Part shown: piece after piece, positions 23,056-34,382 of the stretch
Numbering within the stretch: the stretch's first letter is position 1
Layout: each line of letters begins with the position of its first letter
Source of the DNA: Tragulus kanchil
Lineage: Eukaryota > Chordata > Mammalia > Artiodactyla > Tragulidae
Assembly: GCA_022376925.1 (NCBI GenBank)
Contig: JAIOJX010000005.1
Location: 94,337,001 to 94,401,000, forward strand
DNA length: 64,000 bases
Direction of reading: 5' to 3'
Notes under the pieces: model-generated
The model's input: the letters and a program-made list of their open reading frames with translations, nothing else
Told to the model about the DNA's origin: nothing
Databases searched by the model: none
Made by a program: the position numbers and the translations under genes

Positions 23056-24165
23056 AAGATGTATAAACTGAAGAAATTGAAGGGTATACAAATAAATGGA
23101 AAGATATTCCATCTTTATGGGTTGGAAGAATTTAAATTGTTAAAATGTTCATACTAACCAAAGGAATCTCCAGAAATCAACACAACTGCTATCAAAATTC
23201 CAATGCATTTTTCACAGAAAAAAGTGATGACAATCTGCAAATTTGTGTTGAAACATAAAAGAACCTGAATGGCCTAAACAGTTTTGAGAAAGAAGAACAA
23301 AGCTGTAGGCAATACACTCTCTACTTTCAAATGCTATTAAAAAGCTGTAGTAATCAAAGCAGTATGACACTGGCATAAAAACAGACACACAGATCAATGC
23401 AACAGAACAGAGAGCCCAGAAATAAACCCACATGTATATGGTCAAGTAATTTACAACAAACAAGCCCAGAATATACAATAGGGGAAAGGAAAGCCTGTGC
23501 ATTTCAATGCTGCTAGGGAAAACTGGGTAGCTACACATAAAACAATCAAAATGAGTCACTATCACAAATCACACACAAAAATAAATTCAAAAGAGATGAA
23601 AGTCTTTGAATAGAAGACCTGAAACCATAAACCAGCTGGTTAAAGACCAGCTCCATAACATCAGTCTTGAATTTTTGGATTTGACTCCAAAAGCAAGAGA
23701 AACTAAAGCAAACATTGACAAATGGAATTTCATCAAACTAAAAAGCTTCTGCACAGCAAAGGAAACCAAAGGAAACAGCACGGGGGTAGGGGGAAGATAA
23801 GCATTTCTTTTTAAAAGAGGGAGATAAAACTCCCTTCAAAGTATTAGGGCAGCAAAGGAGACACGGATATAAAGAATAGACTTCTGGACTCAGTGGGAGA
23901 AGGCAAGGGTGGATGATTGGCAAGAACAGCACTGAAGCACGTACATGACCACGTGTAAAACAGACGACCAGGGCAAGTTCAACGCATGAAGCAGGGTGCC
24001 CAAAGCCAGGACTCTGGGACAACCCAGAGGGATAGGGTGGGGCTTTCAGGATGGGGGTGACATGTATACCTGTGACAGGTTCATGCTGGTGTATGGCAAA
24101 ACACCAATATTGTCCAGTAATGATCTTCCAATTAAAACAAATAAATCAAAAAATTAATAAATGGA
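23056..24165 (+). mobile_element. L1 ORF2/3'-end fragment
   Basis: Contains ggaaagatattccatcttta, an 'atgacactggcataaaaaca' block and 'agcttctgcacagcaaagga', all typical of L1 ORF2 3' coding. It ends with aattaaaacaaataaat (about 24130-24150). Frames are disrupted. Most of it recurs at 24258-25265 because of D7. Confidence 0.85.
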
Positions 24166-25364
24166 AATCTTGAGAGGAGCTGGAAACCAGAACGGGCAGC
24201 TCTCAAGCCGTGTGAGGACAGCAGCGCCGAATAGGAAGATCTCCTGCAAGTAGTAGCAACCAAAGGAATCTCCAGAAATCAACACAACTGCTATCAAAAT
24301 TCCAATGCATTTTTCACAGAAAAAAGTGATGACAATCTGCAAATTTGTGTTGAAACATAAAAGAACCTGAATGGCCTAAACAGTTTTGAGAAAGAAGAAC
24401 AAAGCTGTAGGCAATACACTCTCTACTTTCAAATGCTATTAAAAAGCTGTAGTAATCAAAGCAGTATGACACTGGCATAAAAACAGACACACAGATCAAT
24501 GCAACAGAACAGAGAGCCCAGAAATAAACCCACATGTATATGGTCAAGTAATTTACAACAAACAAGCCCAGAATATACAATAGGGGAAAGGAAAGCCTGT
24601 GCATTTCAATGCTGCTAGGGAAAACTGGGTAGCTACACATAAAACAATCAAAATGAGTCACTATCACAAATCACACACAAAAATAAATTCAAAAGAGATG
24701 AAAGTCTTTGAATAGAAGACCTGAAACCATAAACCAGCTGGTTAAAGACCAGCTCCATAACATCAGTCTTGAATTTTTGGATTTGACTCCAAAAGCAAGA
24801 GAAACTAAAGCAAACATTGACAAATGGAATTTCATCAAACTAAAAAGCTTCTGCACAGCAAAGGAAACCAAAGGAAACAGCACGGGGGTAGGGGGAAGAT
24901 AAGCATTTCTTTTTAAAAGAGGGAGATAAAACTCCCTTCAAAGTATTAGGGCAGCAAAGGAGACACGGATATAAAGAATAGACTTCTGGACTCAGTGGGA
25001 GAAGGCAAGGGTGGATGATTGGCAAGAACAGCACTGAAGCACGTACATGACCACGTGTAAAACAGACGACCAGGGCAAGTTCAACGCATGAAGCAGGGTG
25101 CCCAAAGCCAGGACTCTGGGACAACCCAGAGGGATAGGGTGGGGCTTTCAGGATGGGGGTGACATGTATACCTGTGACAGGTTCATGCTGGTGTATGGCA
25201 AAACACCAATATTGTCCAGTAATGATCTTCCAATTAAAACAAATAAATCAAAAAATTAATAAATGGAAATCTTGAGAGGAGCTGGAAACCAGAACGGGCA
25301 GCTCTCAAGCCGTGTGAGGACAGCAGCGCCGAATAGGAAGATCTCCTCTCCTGGCAAGTAGTCA
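23156..25364. repeat. Tandem duplication D7, period 1102 bp
   Basis: Copy A is 23156-24257 and copy B is 24258-25364. It is nearly identical over its whole length. The last bases of copy A (ctgcaagtagtagc) are a shortened version of the copy B text (25346-25366). Confidence 0.95.
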
Positions 25365-25535
25365 GCTGCTGAAAAGCCAAGGCTTCTGTTTACGAGAGCC
25401 CTCCCAACTGCGTTTTCCCTTCCTTCCCTTGAAGTCTGGTGTAGTCTTGCATGAAGCTTGCCAAGGTTTCAGATTCCGAATAAACCCATCTTTGCTGGAG
25501 AAATAACTGGTAGTCTATTTGTGTTCGGTCCATAG
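25266..25535 (+). mobile_element. Possible LTR 3' portion
   Basis: Contains aataaacccatctttgctgg followed by a U5-like ending (ctggtagtctatttgtgttc). This layout is typical of an ERV LTR. There is no coding part nearby, and the 5' boundary is unclear. Confidence 0.45.
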
Positions 25536-27822
25536 CATACATAGAAATATATTTTTTTCACGTGCAGTCTTAGCGTTAGGATTGTGTGTGCATAGGTAGT
25601 TGATACATGCTTAATTCATAGTCCTAAACATGAGGTATTATTTTGAGTTGTTATGACAGCAGCAGTGTTCATTGCTAAAGAAAGTTCTAGTGCATATACA
25701 AAATGGAGACGTCAGTGCAAATGACGGTCTGTTTCAGAATTTTCCCTTCAGTGTAAATACTCCACCTTTTATACAATAAAAAGCTGTTCCTGTATTATAG
25801 ACCTTGGGTGAAAAAGAAAACCAACCACATTCTTTGTTTATTTATAGTTTTATTTCCTTATTTCACTATTAAACGTAGGGGATAATATCACCATAACGTT
25901 GCAGGCATCATTTTATAGTACAGACAATTGACTCATTTTTAGGAGAAGGAATAAAAATGGGATAGACATATCTCAAATGACACTGAGGAAGTGCTGGACA
26001 CGAGGAAGTAAAAACAGGTAAAATTCAGTGCCTTTGATAAAGAGGAGGACGCTATTTTTAGATGCAACTATGATACATGCCTTTTGCTTACAAAGCAAAT
26101 ATATAGCCATCTCTTTGGACAGTGGTTTCTACACCCTCATGAATTAGAAGGATGTGAGCATCACTGAACATTTCATAGACATTTTCCAGAAAGCTTTCTG
26201 CCAAGAAAAATCAATGTGCTAATTCACCAACCTGGAAACCTATTTTACTTATTCCTCAAATCTGTACCAAAGTTAAGAGACAGTTCTCCTGTGTTTGAAA
26301 AAGGTGGGGCATTCCTGAAAATGTTGCCTTCCCATAGGCCTAAGCACAAGCCCCACAGAAGGTTCTCTGGAGTGTGTATGCAGGAGGCTGAAAATGCCCA
26401 TATGTTATATGAGGAATGAATAGGGGCTATGAAGAGAGGGCTTTTGTTCAATGCTTGCAGAACAGAATGGATTCTGTCCTAACTTTCATGCCAAGCAAAA
26501 CTACATGCAAGGATGTTTCAAGCCAAACTACAGAGCTTCACCTGTACAAACAGAAGACGTATTTATAGACTCTCCGGATTCTCACAATCTTTCACTTACT
26601 AGGACCAAGTAGAGTTGACCAATGTGGTGCAAAGTTTCTGATTTCTAGGGATAAAGAGTTGATTTTCTTTCCTCCTTGTCCTCTTAATTATATTTACTAC
26701 TTCAAATCTATTAAAATATTTCTCCTTGCTGTTCAGGAATATTAGAAAATCATCAAAAAAAGGAGAAAATCATCATCTGAATAAAGTGTTTTCATTTAAT
26801 TTACTTTCCCAACCTAAATGACCACTGAGGCCCAGGGCACTATGTACATCTAATTCTGATAAATACTTGCTGTAGTAATTGTAAGAAGTCTATTAAACAT
26901 TCCACATTTATTCAGTGTCTACTATCTGACTGATAACATGCCAGTCACAGGATGAATTAAGACCCACTTTCTATTATCAAGGAAATCACAGAATCCAGGA
27001 TAAAAATAGTTTGGGATTTGGCATGTAAATTGCAGAAATAATAAGTATTTTGGACTTCAAGAAAGAACAAAAATAAACCTTTATATCCTGGGGCTAATCT
27101 TTAAGATAAGGTTATTTGGGAGAGTGAAATGTTATTGATACTTCTTTGCAACTGAGGGCATGGCTTCCTTTTTCCTTTACTTTTCATGTAAAATGTCTTA
27201 TGCAACTTAGATGAGAGCCACTTTGGATCTGGGTGATTATCAGGGTGTTCTCAGCCCAGGAGTGGTAGGTAGAACTCTGTTGAGTCTTCCTGGTCCTACC
27301 AGAGCAACCACTGTCCTAACATTATGCTAAAGTGTTCGGGGGTCCACTTCCACACATCCAGTGCACTGTCCATCTCTGTGTGATGCCATAAATGTAATTT
27401 GTGTTCAGTTAACAACAATCCTAACACTTGCCCACTTTGGAGCTTGGTGACAAAATATTAACTCAGTTACAAACTTATGTTGAACATAATCATTTTATGA
27501 ACTTGCTTTTCTTTATCCATTTTCATAATCTCAACACGAGCCTCCTTTCTCAGGCAATGACACTAATGCCAAAAAAAGAAAATATAATTCCTAGTTCTGA
27601 AGGACCCTCTGCTACCATCCCTGGAACCAACCTCCTGGGTCTTGAATATTAACTCACACAGCATGAATCCCGGTAAAGGCTAAACTCCTACAAAAATAAA
27701 AATCATAAAAATGCAAGGAAAGTCAGCCTAACCTAGGAATGTCAAGGGAAATGGTAAAACTGTCCTGGAACCAAGTATGGGGTGAAGTTTGCCTTGTTGA
27801 GCCAAGCTTGTTGCACCTGATA
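25536..27822. other. Unique AT-rich intergenic DNA
   Basis: No exon, CpG island or interspersed repeat is recognised. It lies downstream of CHRM3. Confidence 0.4.
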
Positions 27823-28145
27823 GATGAAAAAAAAAAAAAAAACCTCTTAGAGGAGGTGGTATTAATACAAGTTAGAGAGGTCAGACTGAAGAAAGGATCA
27901 TTGTTTTCAGTGCTGTGCTCTACACAGTTTTAGTCCATTTTGAGAAATACCGTTGAGAAACCAAAACAAATACTAGCTACCCAGCAACTCTACTTTTAAG
28001 GTGGTCAGGCCTTCGGTGATCATCCTAGACTGAAGTGGTATTTGAAATAAAATTCTAGGTTTATCCAGAAATTGTGAAAGATCCTTAGAGTTTGTGGCAT
28101 TGAAACATAAGGAAATAACTGATGGATATATAAAATCAGAATTCT

Positions 28146-28408
28146 TCAAGTGGGGCTTCCCTGGTGATCCAGTGGGTAAGGACACCATCTTGCAGTGCAA
28201 GGAGCGCCGGTTTGACCCCTGGCCTGGGAAGATCCCATGTGCTGGCTGGACCGTGTCCAACTACCGAGCTGGAGCTCTGGAGTGCATGTGCCCAGAGCTG
28301 GTGCTCTGCAGCTGAGAGAGGCCACTGCAATGGGAGGCCCATACAGGCCGAAGAACAAAGATAAATAAATGAAAGATCAATAGAAGTGGCCAAAAAAAAA
28401 AAAAAAAG
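28146..28408 (+). mobile_element. tRNA-Glu-derived ruminant SINE
   Basis: Starts gggcttccctggtgatccag and ends in ggcc plus A15. It is flanked by a likely target-site duplication: aattcttcaagtg (about 28140) and aatttttcaagtg (about 28410). Copy at 29220-29482 from D8. Confidence 0.9.
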
Positions 28409-29219
28409 GAATTTTTCAAGTGTTCATCAGATATAGAATTTACATTCATCATAGTAGTTATTTACCTCATGCCTTGCCTCAATTTTACCTGTTTGCTACA
28501 AGAAGGCAAATTAAGACGCTTAATGAGTAGGAGCAGATGGAGACAACCCAACGAGTTTAAGGGTAATAGATGTGTACAGCATAGGACATACCATTACCTG
28601 CTGACAGAACTAAGCCAAGAGCTCACGGCTACTCATGCTAAGTTCAGAGCTTCTCTGTGATACCTCCAGCTGTATGTCCCTCTCTGGGGATCCTCTCTAC
28701 TCAGATAAGTATGAGGTACCCAGAATAGTCACCAGGCTCCACTTCTGTCCCATGTTGTCTCCATCAGGCTTCTCCACTGTGCCTGAGCCTTGGTATCCTT
28801 TTTCTTCCTGAGATATTCCAGAGGCAGGTAACTCTATGTCAGGGTTGTGCCCTAGCCCCTTTCTCACAAGTGATGCACAAAGGGCTCTCACCCTCCCCAG
28901 AGAATGACTGCCACAAAGGTGTCTGTGTGTGGGTTGGGTGGGGTGACAGAGAGGTCAGCCTGAAGAAAGGATCATTGTTTTCAGTGCTGTGCTCTACACA
29001 GTTTTAGTCCATTTTGAGAAATACCGTTGAGAAACCAAAACAAATACTAGCTACCCAGCAACTCTACTTTTAAGGTGGTCAGGCCTTCGGTGATCATCCT
29101 AGACTGAAGTGGTATTTGAAATAAAATTCTAGGTTTATCCAGAAATTGTGAAAGATCCTTAGAGTTTGTGGCATTGAAACATAAGGAAATAACTGATGGA
29201 TATATAAAATCAGAATTCT

Positions 29220-29482
29220 TCAAGTGGGGCTTCCCTGGTGATCCAGTGGGTAAGGACACCATCTTGCAGTGCAAGGAGCGCCGGTTTGACCCCTGGCCTG
29301 GGAAGATCCCATGTGCTGGCTGGACCGTGTCCAACTACCGAGCTGGAGCTCTGGAGTGCATGTGCCCAGAGCTGGTGCTCTGCAGCTGAGAGAGGCCACT
29401 GCAATGGGAGGCCCATACAGGCCGAAGAACAAAGATAAATAAATGAAAGATCAATAGAAGTGGCCAAAAAAAAAAAAAAAAG
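29220..29482 (+). mobile_element. tRNA-derived SINE, D8 copy
   Basis: Identical to 28146-28408, including the flanking target-site repeat, so it arose by D8 and not by a second insertion. Confidence 0.9.
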
Positions 29483-30036
29483 GAATTTTTCAAGTGTTCA
29501 TCAGATATAGAATTTACATTCATCATAGTAGTTATTTACCTCATGCCTTGCCTCAATTTTACCTGTTTGCTACAAGAAGGCAAATTAAGACGCTTAATGA
29601 GTAGGAGCAGATGGAGACAACCCAACGAGTTTAAGGGTAATAGATGTGTACAGCATAGGACATACCATTACCTGCTGACAGAACTAAGCCAAGAGCTCAC
29701 GGCTACTCATGCTAAGTTCAGAGCTTCTCTGTGATACCTCCAGCTGTATGTCCCTCTCTGGGGATCCTCTCTACTCAGATAAGTATGAGGTACCCAGAAT
29801 AGTCACCAGGCTCCACTTCTGTCCCATGTTGTCTCCATCAGGCTTCTCCACTGTGCCTGAGCCTTGGTATCCTTTTTCTTCCTGAGATATTCCAGAGGCA
29901 GGTAACTCTATGTCAGGGTTGTGCCCTAGCCCCTTTCTCACAAGTGATGCACAAAGGGCTCTCACCCCTCCCCAGAGAAATGAACTTGCCTATCTGCACA
30001 CAAAGGTGTCTGTGTGTTGGGTGGGGGGTGACAGAG

Positions 30037-32149
30037 AACACTGCTATGGCTTCTAGATCTTTAGCTCCTGCAGCTTTTAATGCTTATGCTTTCTTATCTT
30101 TTTTTTTTTTTTCTATCAGAACTATTATACATGAGTGAATAGAAATGGAACATATTTGGAGACTCAAGGCTAGATTTGAAGTCAAGGATGTTCAGGATAA
30201 TATGGAGAACTAGCAGAAAGACCACAGGTAGGTGATGAATAAAACAGAACAGAACCAAGGCCAGTAGAGGATCAGAGAACTCACTTCTCTTGTCCATCTG
30301 GTAGTCCCTGGAGAATAGAGAATGGGAGAACGTGTGTGTATGTGTGTTGTATGTGGGGGGGCGGGCAGTTAGATTCTTCATGTGTAGTTTATTTAGGTTT
30401 GATTATCTTACTCTCTCAAAGTGCATAATCATGAAAGCTCTGCAAGCCTCATTTCTATGGAACGAACCAGTTTGATTCCCATTTTGGGGATGATCATATG
30501 TAAATGCTGAATACCTTTGCTAGTGACAAGTCGTTTGAGAAATGCATGGGTAGCTTGTCTAGTTTTAAACATTTCACTACATTTTTGATTATGCTTCTAA
30601 ATTCTCTATGTTCAAAAGACTTTGTTTTGTTCTTATTTTCCTTTTCTGAAAATGATCTAGGAGTTGGACATACATTTCTGTAAACAGAGTCCGTGGAACA
30701 TACATTTCTATAAACAGAGTCAGTATTTAAAAGCAGCTTTCATCCACAAGAGATTTAAAAAAATTCTATAATTAAACCAGTAGCACAGAAAGAGAGCTAT
30801 CTTTTCTTCCATTATCAGGATCATAAAGGGACAAGGATTGGGAGACAATTATGTTTAAATAGCCTTGTTATTAACCTTCACAGTTCTGCTAAAGCTTTTG
30901 GTTTCTCCATTTCTTAAATTTACTTCTAATTTTTTTTAAAAAATATAGGAAACAGCCTTTTGAGAGGGAGGCAAGATAGCCATTTCAAAGAGAACAGGAA
31001 TTATTGAGGTACAGGGAGACTTAAATCAGCATTCGCAAATTTATTAGTGCCAGGCCAACGTGAGTAATAAAATATAGATGCACTTGCTCACTAGACAGTT
31101 CACAGATTGATAACATAACATTCTGTAGCTTGCTATACACGTTAGAAAATAGTCTCTGTTTTTTCTTATTCTTTGGTCGAATGTGGGACAAGAAAAATCA
31201 CTCTTTCAATTACACAGATTTGCTTTTTTTCCCCTTGTCATGTGATTGCAAACACACTTGGTGGAGGCTTGCTCAGATCAGTTCCCAGCAGATTTAACGA
31301 GAAGAGTATTAAACCATTACGTTACAGTTGCAGTTGACTTTTTCTTACCTAGAAAGAGTTAGGTACCTCCTGACACCAAGAGAATGACATTTTCCTCTTC
31401 TTAGCCACAAGGAAGCATGATATACCCTACTCATTGCTCAAGTGGACCTTAAAGAATCACTTTCAAGGGACACCATTGCCAAAGACTGAAGAGTAGTATT
31501 TATCAACATTAAATAGACACTTGGTGAAATATGCATAAATACATCTTCATATAAACATAACATGAAATTAAATAGTTCAGAAACACAGACACCACTGAGT
31601 ACACTTCCACTGTTGTCAAAATCTGCTGTAAACACCAGCTCACACTGAACACAGAAGCAGCTTCTACCCCGGCTCCGGGTTCACACCGCGGAGACCCTGT
31701 ACAGAGGGAAGATATCTCCTCAGTCCCCCACCTCCCACCCCTCCCACTCCCCACACAACCCCCACAAAAGGAAAAAAGGAACCCCGACGACTATAGCAGC
31801 AACACAGATGACAGCCACAGCAGCGCCCCTTCCCTCCCCCAAATAGAACAGTTAGCGTTTGGGTCAATTCAGAAGAGAATACAAAAATCACTTTAGAAAT
31901 TTACTAAAGAAATCAATTTGCAGCAATACTTTTCAAAGTGTAATACTTTCTTTAGAGGACCTGTGACTTGCCAACCCCAACCTGTTCCAGGTGAAGGTTG
32001 CACAATGAACACCAGAAAGCACTGGCCACAGCAAAGTGACGGAGGTGTAAGCCCTTTTTAATTTAAAGAAGTCGAGTAGCAAGAAATCGAATCCCGTGTT
32101 CTTCTCTGCTCCTCACAAGGTCTCTTCTGCTTTGCCCCAGGTAATGCTG
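30037..32149. other. Unique DNA downstream of CHRM3
   Basis: No gene recognised. It holds a 30-bp tandem repeat (30669-30728) and a C-rich tract (31723-31764). Part of it could be CHRM3 3' UTR, whose end I cannot place. Confidence 0.4.
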
Positions 32150-32652
32150 TGTATGACATTCACATGTGACACTATTATTGAGTTTCAAGCAGGTAAGATA
32201 GCAGAGGTTTTGTTTAGAAACATTCAGATTTGGACCATTAAATTCAAACCTGTGGATGTGACTCATTCTTTGAGCTCAGAGGGGCCCCCGTTTGATTTAG
32301 CTCTGTTTGAGAGTGTCAACAAAGGCGACTACTTACTCAGAGTCTGGTCAAACCATGGCGCTCCTCTGATTTACCAGGCTGACTGTCCTGCTCATTAGCC
32401 CCGAAGGGCTTGGCTGCTCTCTTAGGCCTATCCTCCAGGAAAACAGCCCTGCTTTCCAAAACACTTCCAAAGCAGGTCTATTTCACTTTGACATTGTGTT
32501 AGGATCCTAGAGAAACTTTAGTCACCAAAGTACTGAATGCATGTATTGCCGGAATAATTTGCCAGTTCAGTGATTCCCATTATATTATATACACTATGTG
32601 TATGTGTGTGTGTAATTCACACACACACATGTATATGTGTATATATATATAC

Positions 32653-32687
<35 letters not shown>

Positions 32688-33735
32688 TATACTTATATAT
32701 CTTTTATTTGTATGAAACTTGAACTGCACAAAACAGTACTTTGCAAGAATCAGGTCCACAAAGGGAGTTCAACGACACACCAGTGAGAAGATGGGCGCTC
32801 TACCGGGACGAGGAGGTGTGGTTTTGCAACGTCGGAAAGAATTTCAGAACCACGGATTCACTAGCCTGACTGTGTTCCACATGGGAACAGATCGACATTT
32901 TGGGGATCCCTGGAGAGCACGTGGCAACGGAGCCAGCTAGTTACGCTCACCGAGATTCCAAAGCTACTGGGAATTAAAAGGCTAGGCAGACCAGTATGGG
33001 TGTATCATCGCTACGAAAAAATGATTTCCTTCTCTTTAAGAAAAAACAAAGTCTATCTCAGAATAAATTCCCTTATGTTTTGTTAAATGCTTATTTATTT
33101 ATTTTTGGCTGAACTGGTAATTTGACTTCTGACATTAAAATAGGTTTATTTAATGGACTGGTAAACAGGCAGCTTCTTTCACCCCTCGGTGATACAAACA
33201 TGTTTATCAGCGCTGGACATCACTCCCACCTCTGTATGACATTCACATGTGACACTATTATTGAGTTTCAAGCAGGTAAGATAGCAGAGGTTTTGTTTAG
33301 AAACATTCAGATTTGGACCATTAAATTCAAACCTGTGGATGTGACTCATTCTTTGAGCTCAGAGGGGCCCCCGTTTGATTTAGCTCTGTTTGAGAGTGTC
33401 AACAAAGGCGACTACTTACTCAGAGTCTGGTCAAACCATGGCGCTCCTCTGATTTACCAGGCTGACTGTCCTGCTCATTAGCCCCGAAGGGCTTGGCTGC
33501 TCTCTTAGGCCTATCCTCCAGGAAAACAGCCCTGCTTTCCAAAACACTTCCAAAGCAGGTCTATTTCACTTTGACATTGTGTTAGGATCCTAGAGAAACT
33601 TTAGTCACCAAAGTACTGAATGCATGTATTGCCGGAATAATTTGCCAGTTCAGTGATTCCCATTATATTATATACACTATGTGTATGTGTGTGTGTAATT
33701 CACACACACACATGTATATGTGTATATATATATAC

Positions 33736-33770
<35 letters not shown>

Positions 33771-34313
33771 TATACTTATATATCTTTTATTTGTATGAAA
33801 CTTGAACTGCACAAAACAGTACTTTGCAAGAATCAGGTCCACAAAGGGAGTTCAACGACACACCAGTGAGAAGATGGGCGCTCTACCGGGACGAGGAGGT
33901 GTGGTTTTGCAACGTCGGAAAGAATTTCAGAACCACGGATTCACTAGCCTGACTGTGTTCCACATGGGAACAGATCGACATTTTGGGGATCCCTGGAGAG
34001 CACGTGGCAACGGAGCCAGCTAGTTACGCTCACCGAGATTCCAAAGCTACTGGGAATTAAAAGGCTAGGCAGACCAGTATGGGTGTATCATCGCTACGAA
34101 AAAATGATTTCCTTCTCTTTAAGAAAAAACAAAGTCTATCTCAGAATAAATTCCCTTATGTTTTGTTAAATGCTTATTTATTTATTTTTGGCTGAACTGG
34201 TAATTTGACTTCTGACATTAAAATAGGTTTATTTAATGGACTGGTAAACAGGCAGCTTCTTTCACCCCTCGGTGATAAAAACATGTTTATCAGCGCTGGA
34301 CATCACTCCCACC
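32150..34313. repeat. Tandem duplication D9, period 1083 bp
   Basis: Copy A is 32150-33232 and copy B is 33233-34313. The microsatellite at 32597-32690 is duplicated at 33680-33773. The 70 bases around 33164-33232 recur in copy B (34244-34313) and again at the start of D10 copy B (35341-35405). Confidence 0.95.
32597..32690. repeat. Compound TG/CA/TA microsatellite
   Basis: Alternating purine-pyrimidine tract, tgtgtgtgt then aattcacacacaca, then (ta)n, then (ca)n. Copy at 33680-33773. Confidence 0.95.
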
Positions 34314-34382
34314 CTCGCCGCACTCCCTCCTAAGGTTTGTGGGTTGTGCGCATTGGGTGACTGTTGCCGACCACGCCCTGTT
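33233..34382 (-). other. CHRM3: Probable start of CHRM3 3' UTR
   Basis: Directly follows the CHRM3 stop codon on the minus strand (34385-34383 in the left fragment, equivalent to 35480-35478). It includes overlapping AATAAA motifs on the minus strand near 34175-34187. The UTR length is inferred; only adjacency is seen. Confidence 0.45.

Larger units (their letters stand above)
27875..30036. repeat. Tandem duplication D8, period 1074 bp
   Basis: Copy A is 27875-28948 and copy B is 28949-30036. The SINE inside is duplicated. The last 60 bases of copy A (about 28890-28948) differ from copy B (29963-30036) by several deletions and changes, so the upstream side of the join is poor. Confidence 0.95.

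Noticed and set aside
28094..28393. Small frames of 66-95 codons over the SINE
   Set aside because: They are translations of a tRNA-derived SINE in various frames.
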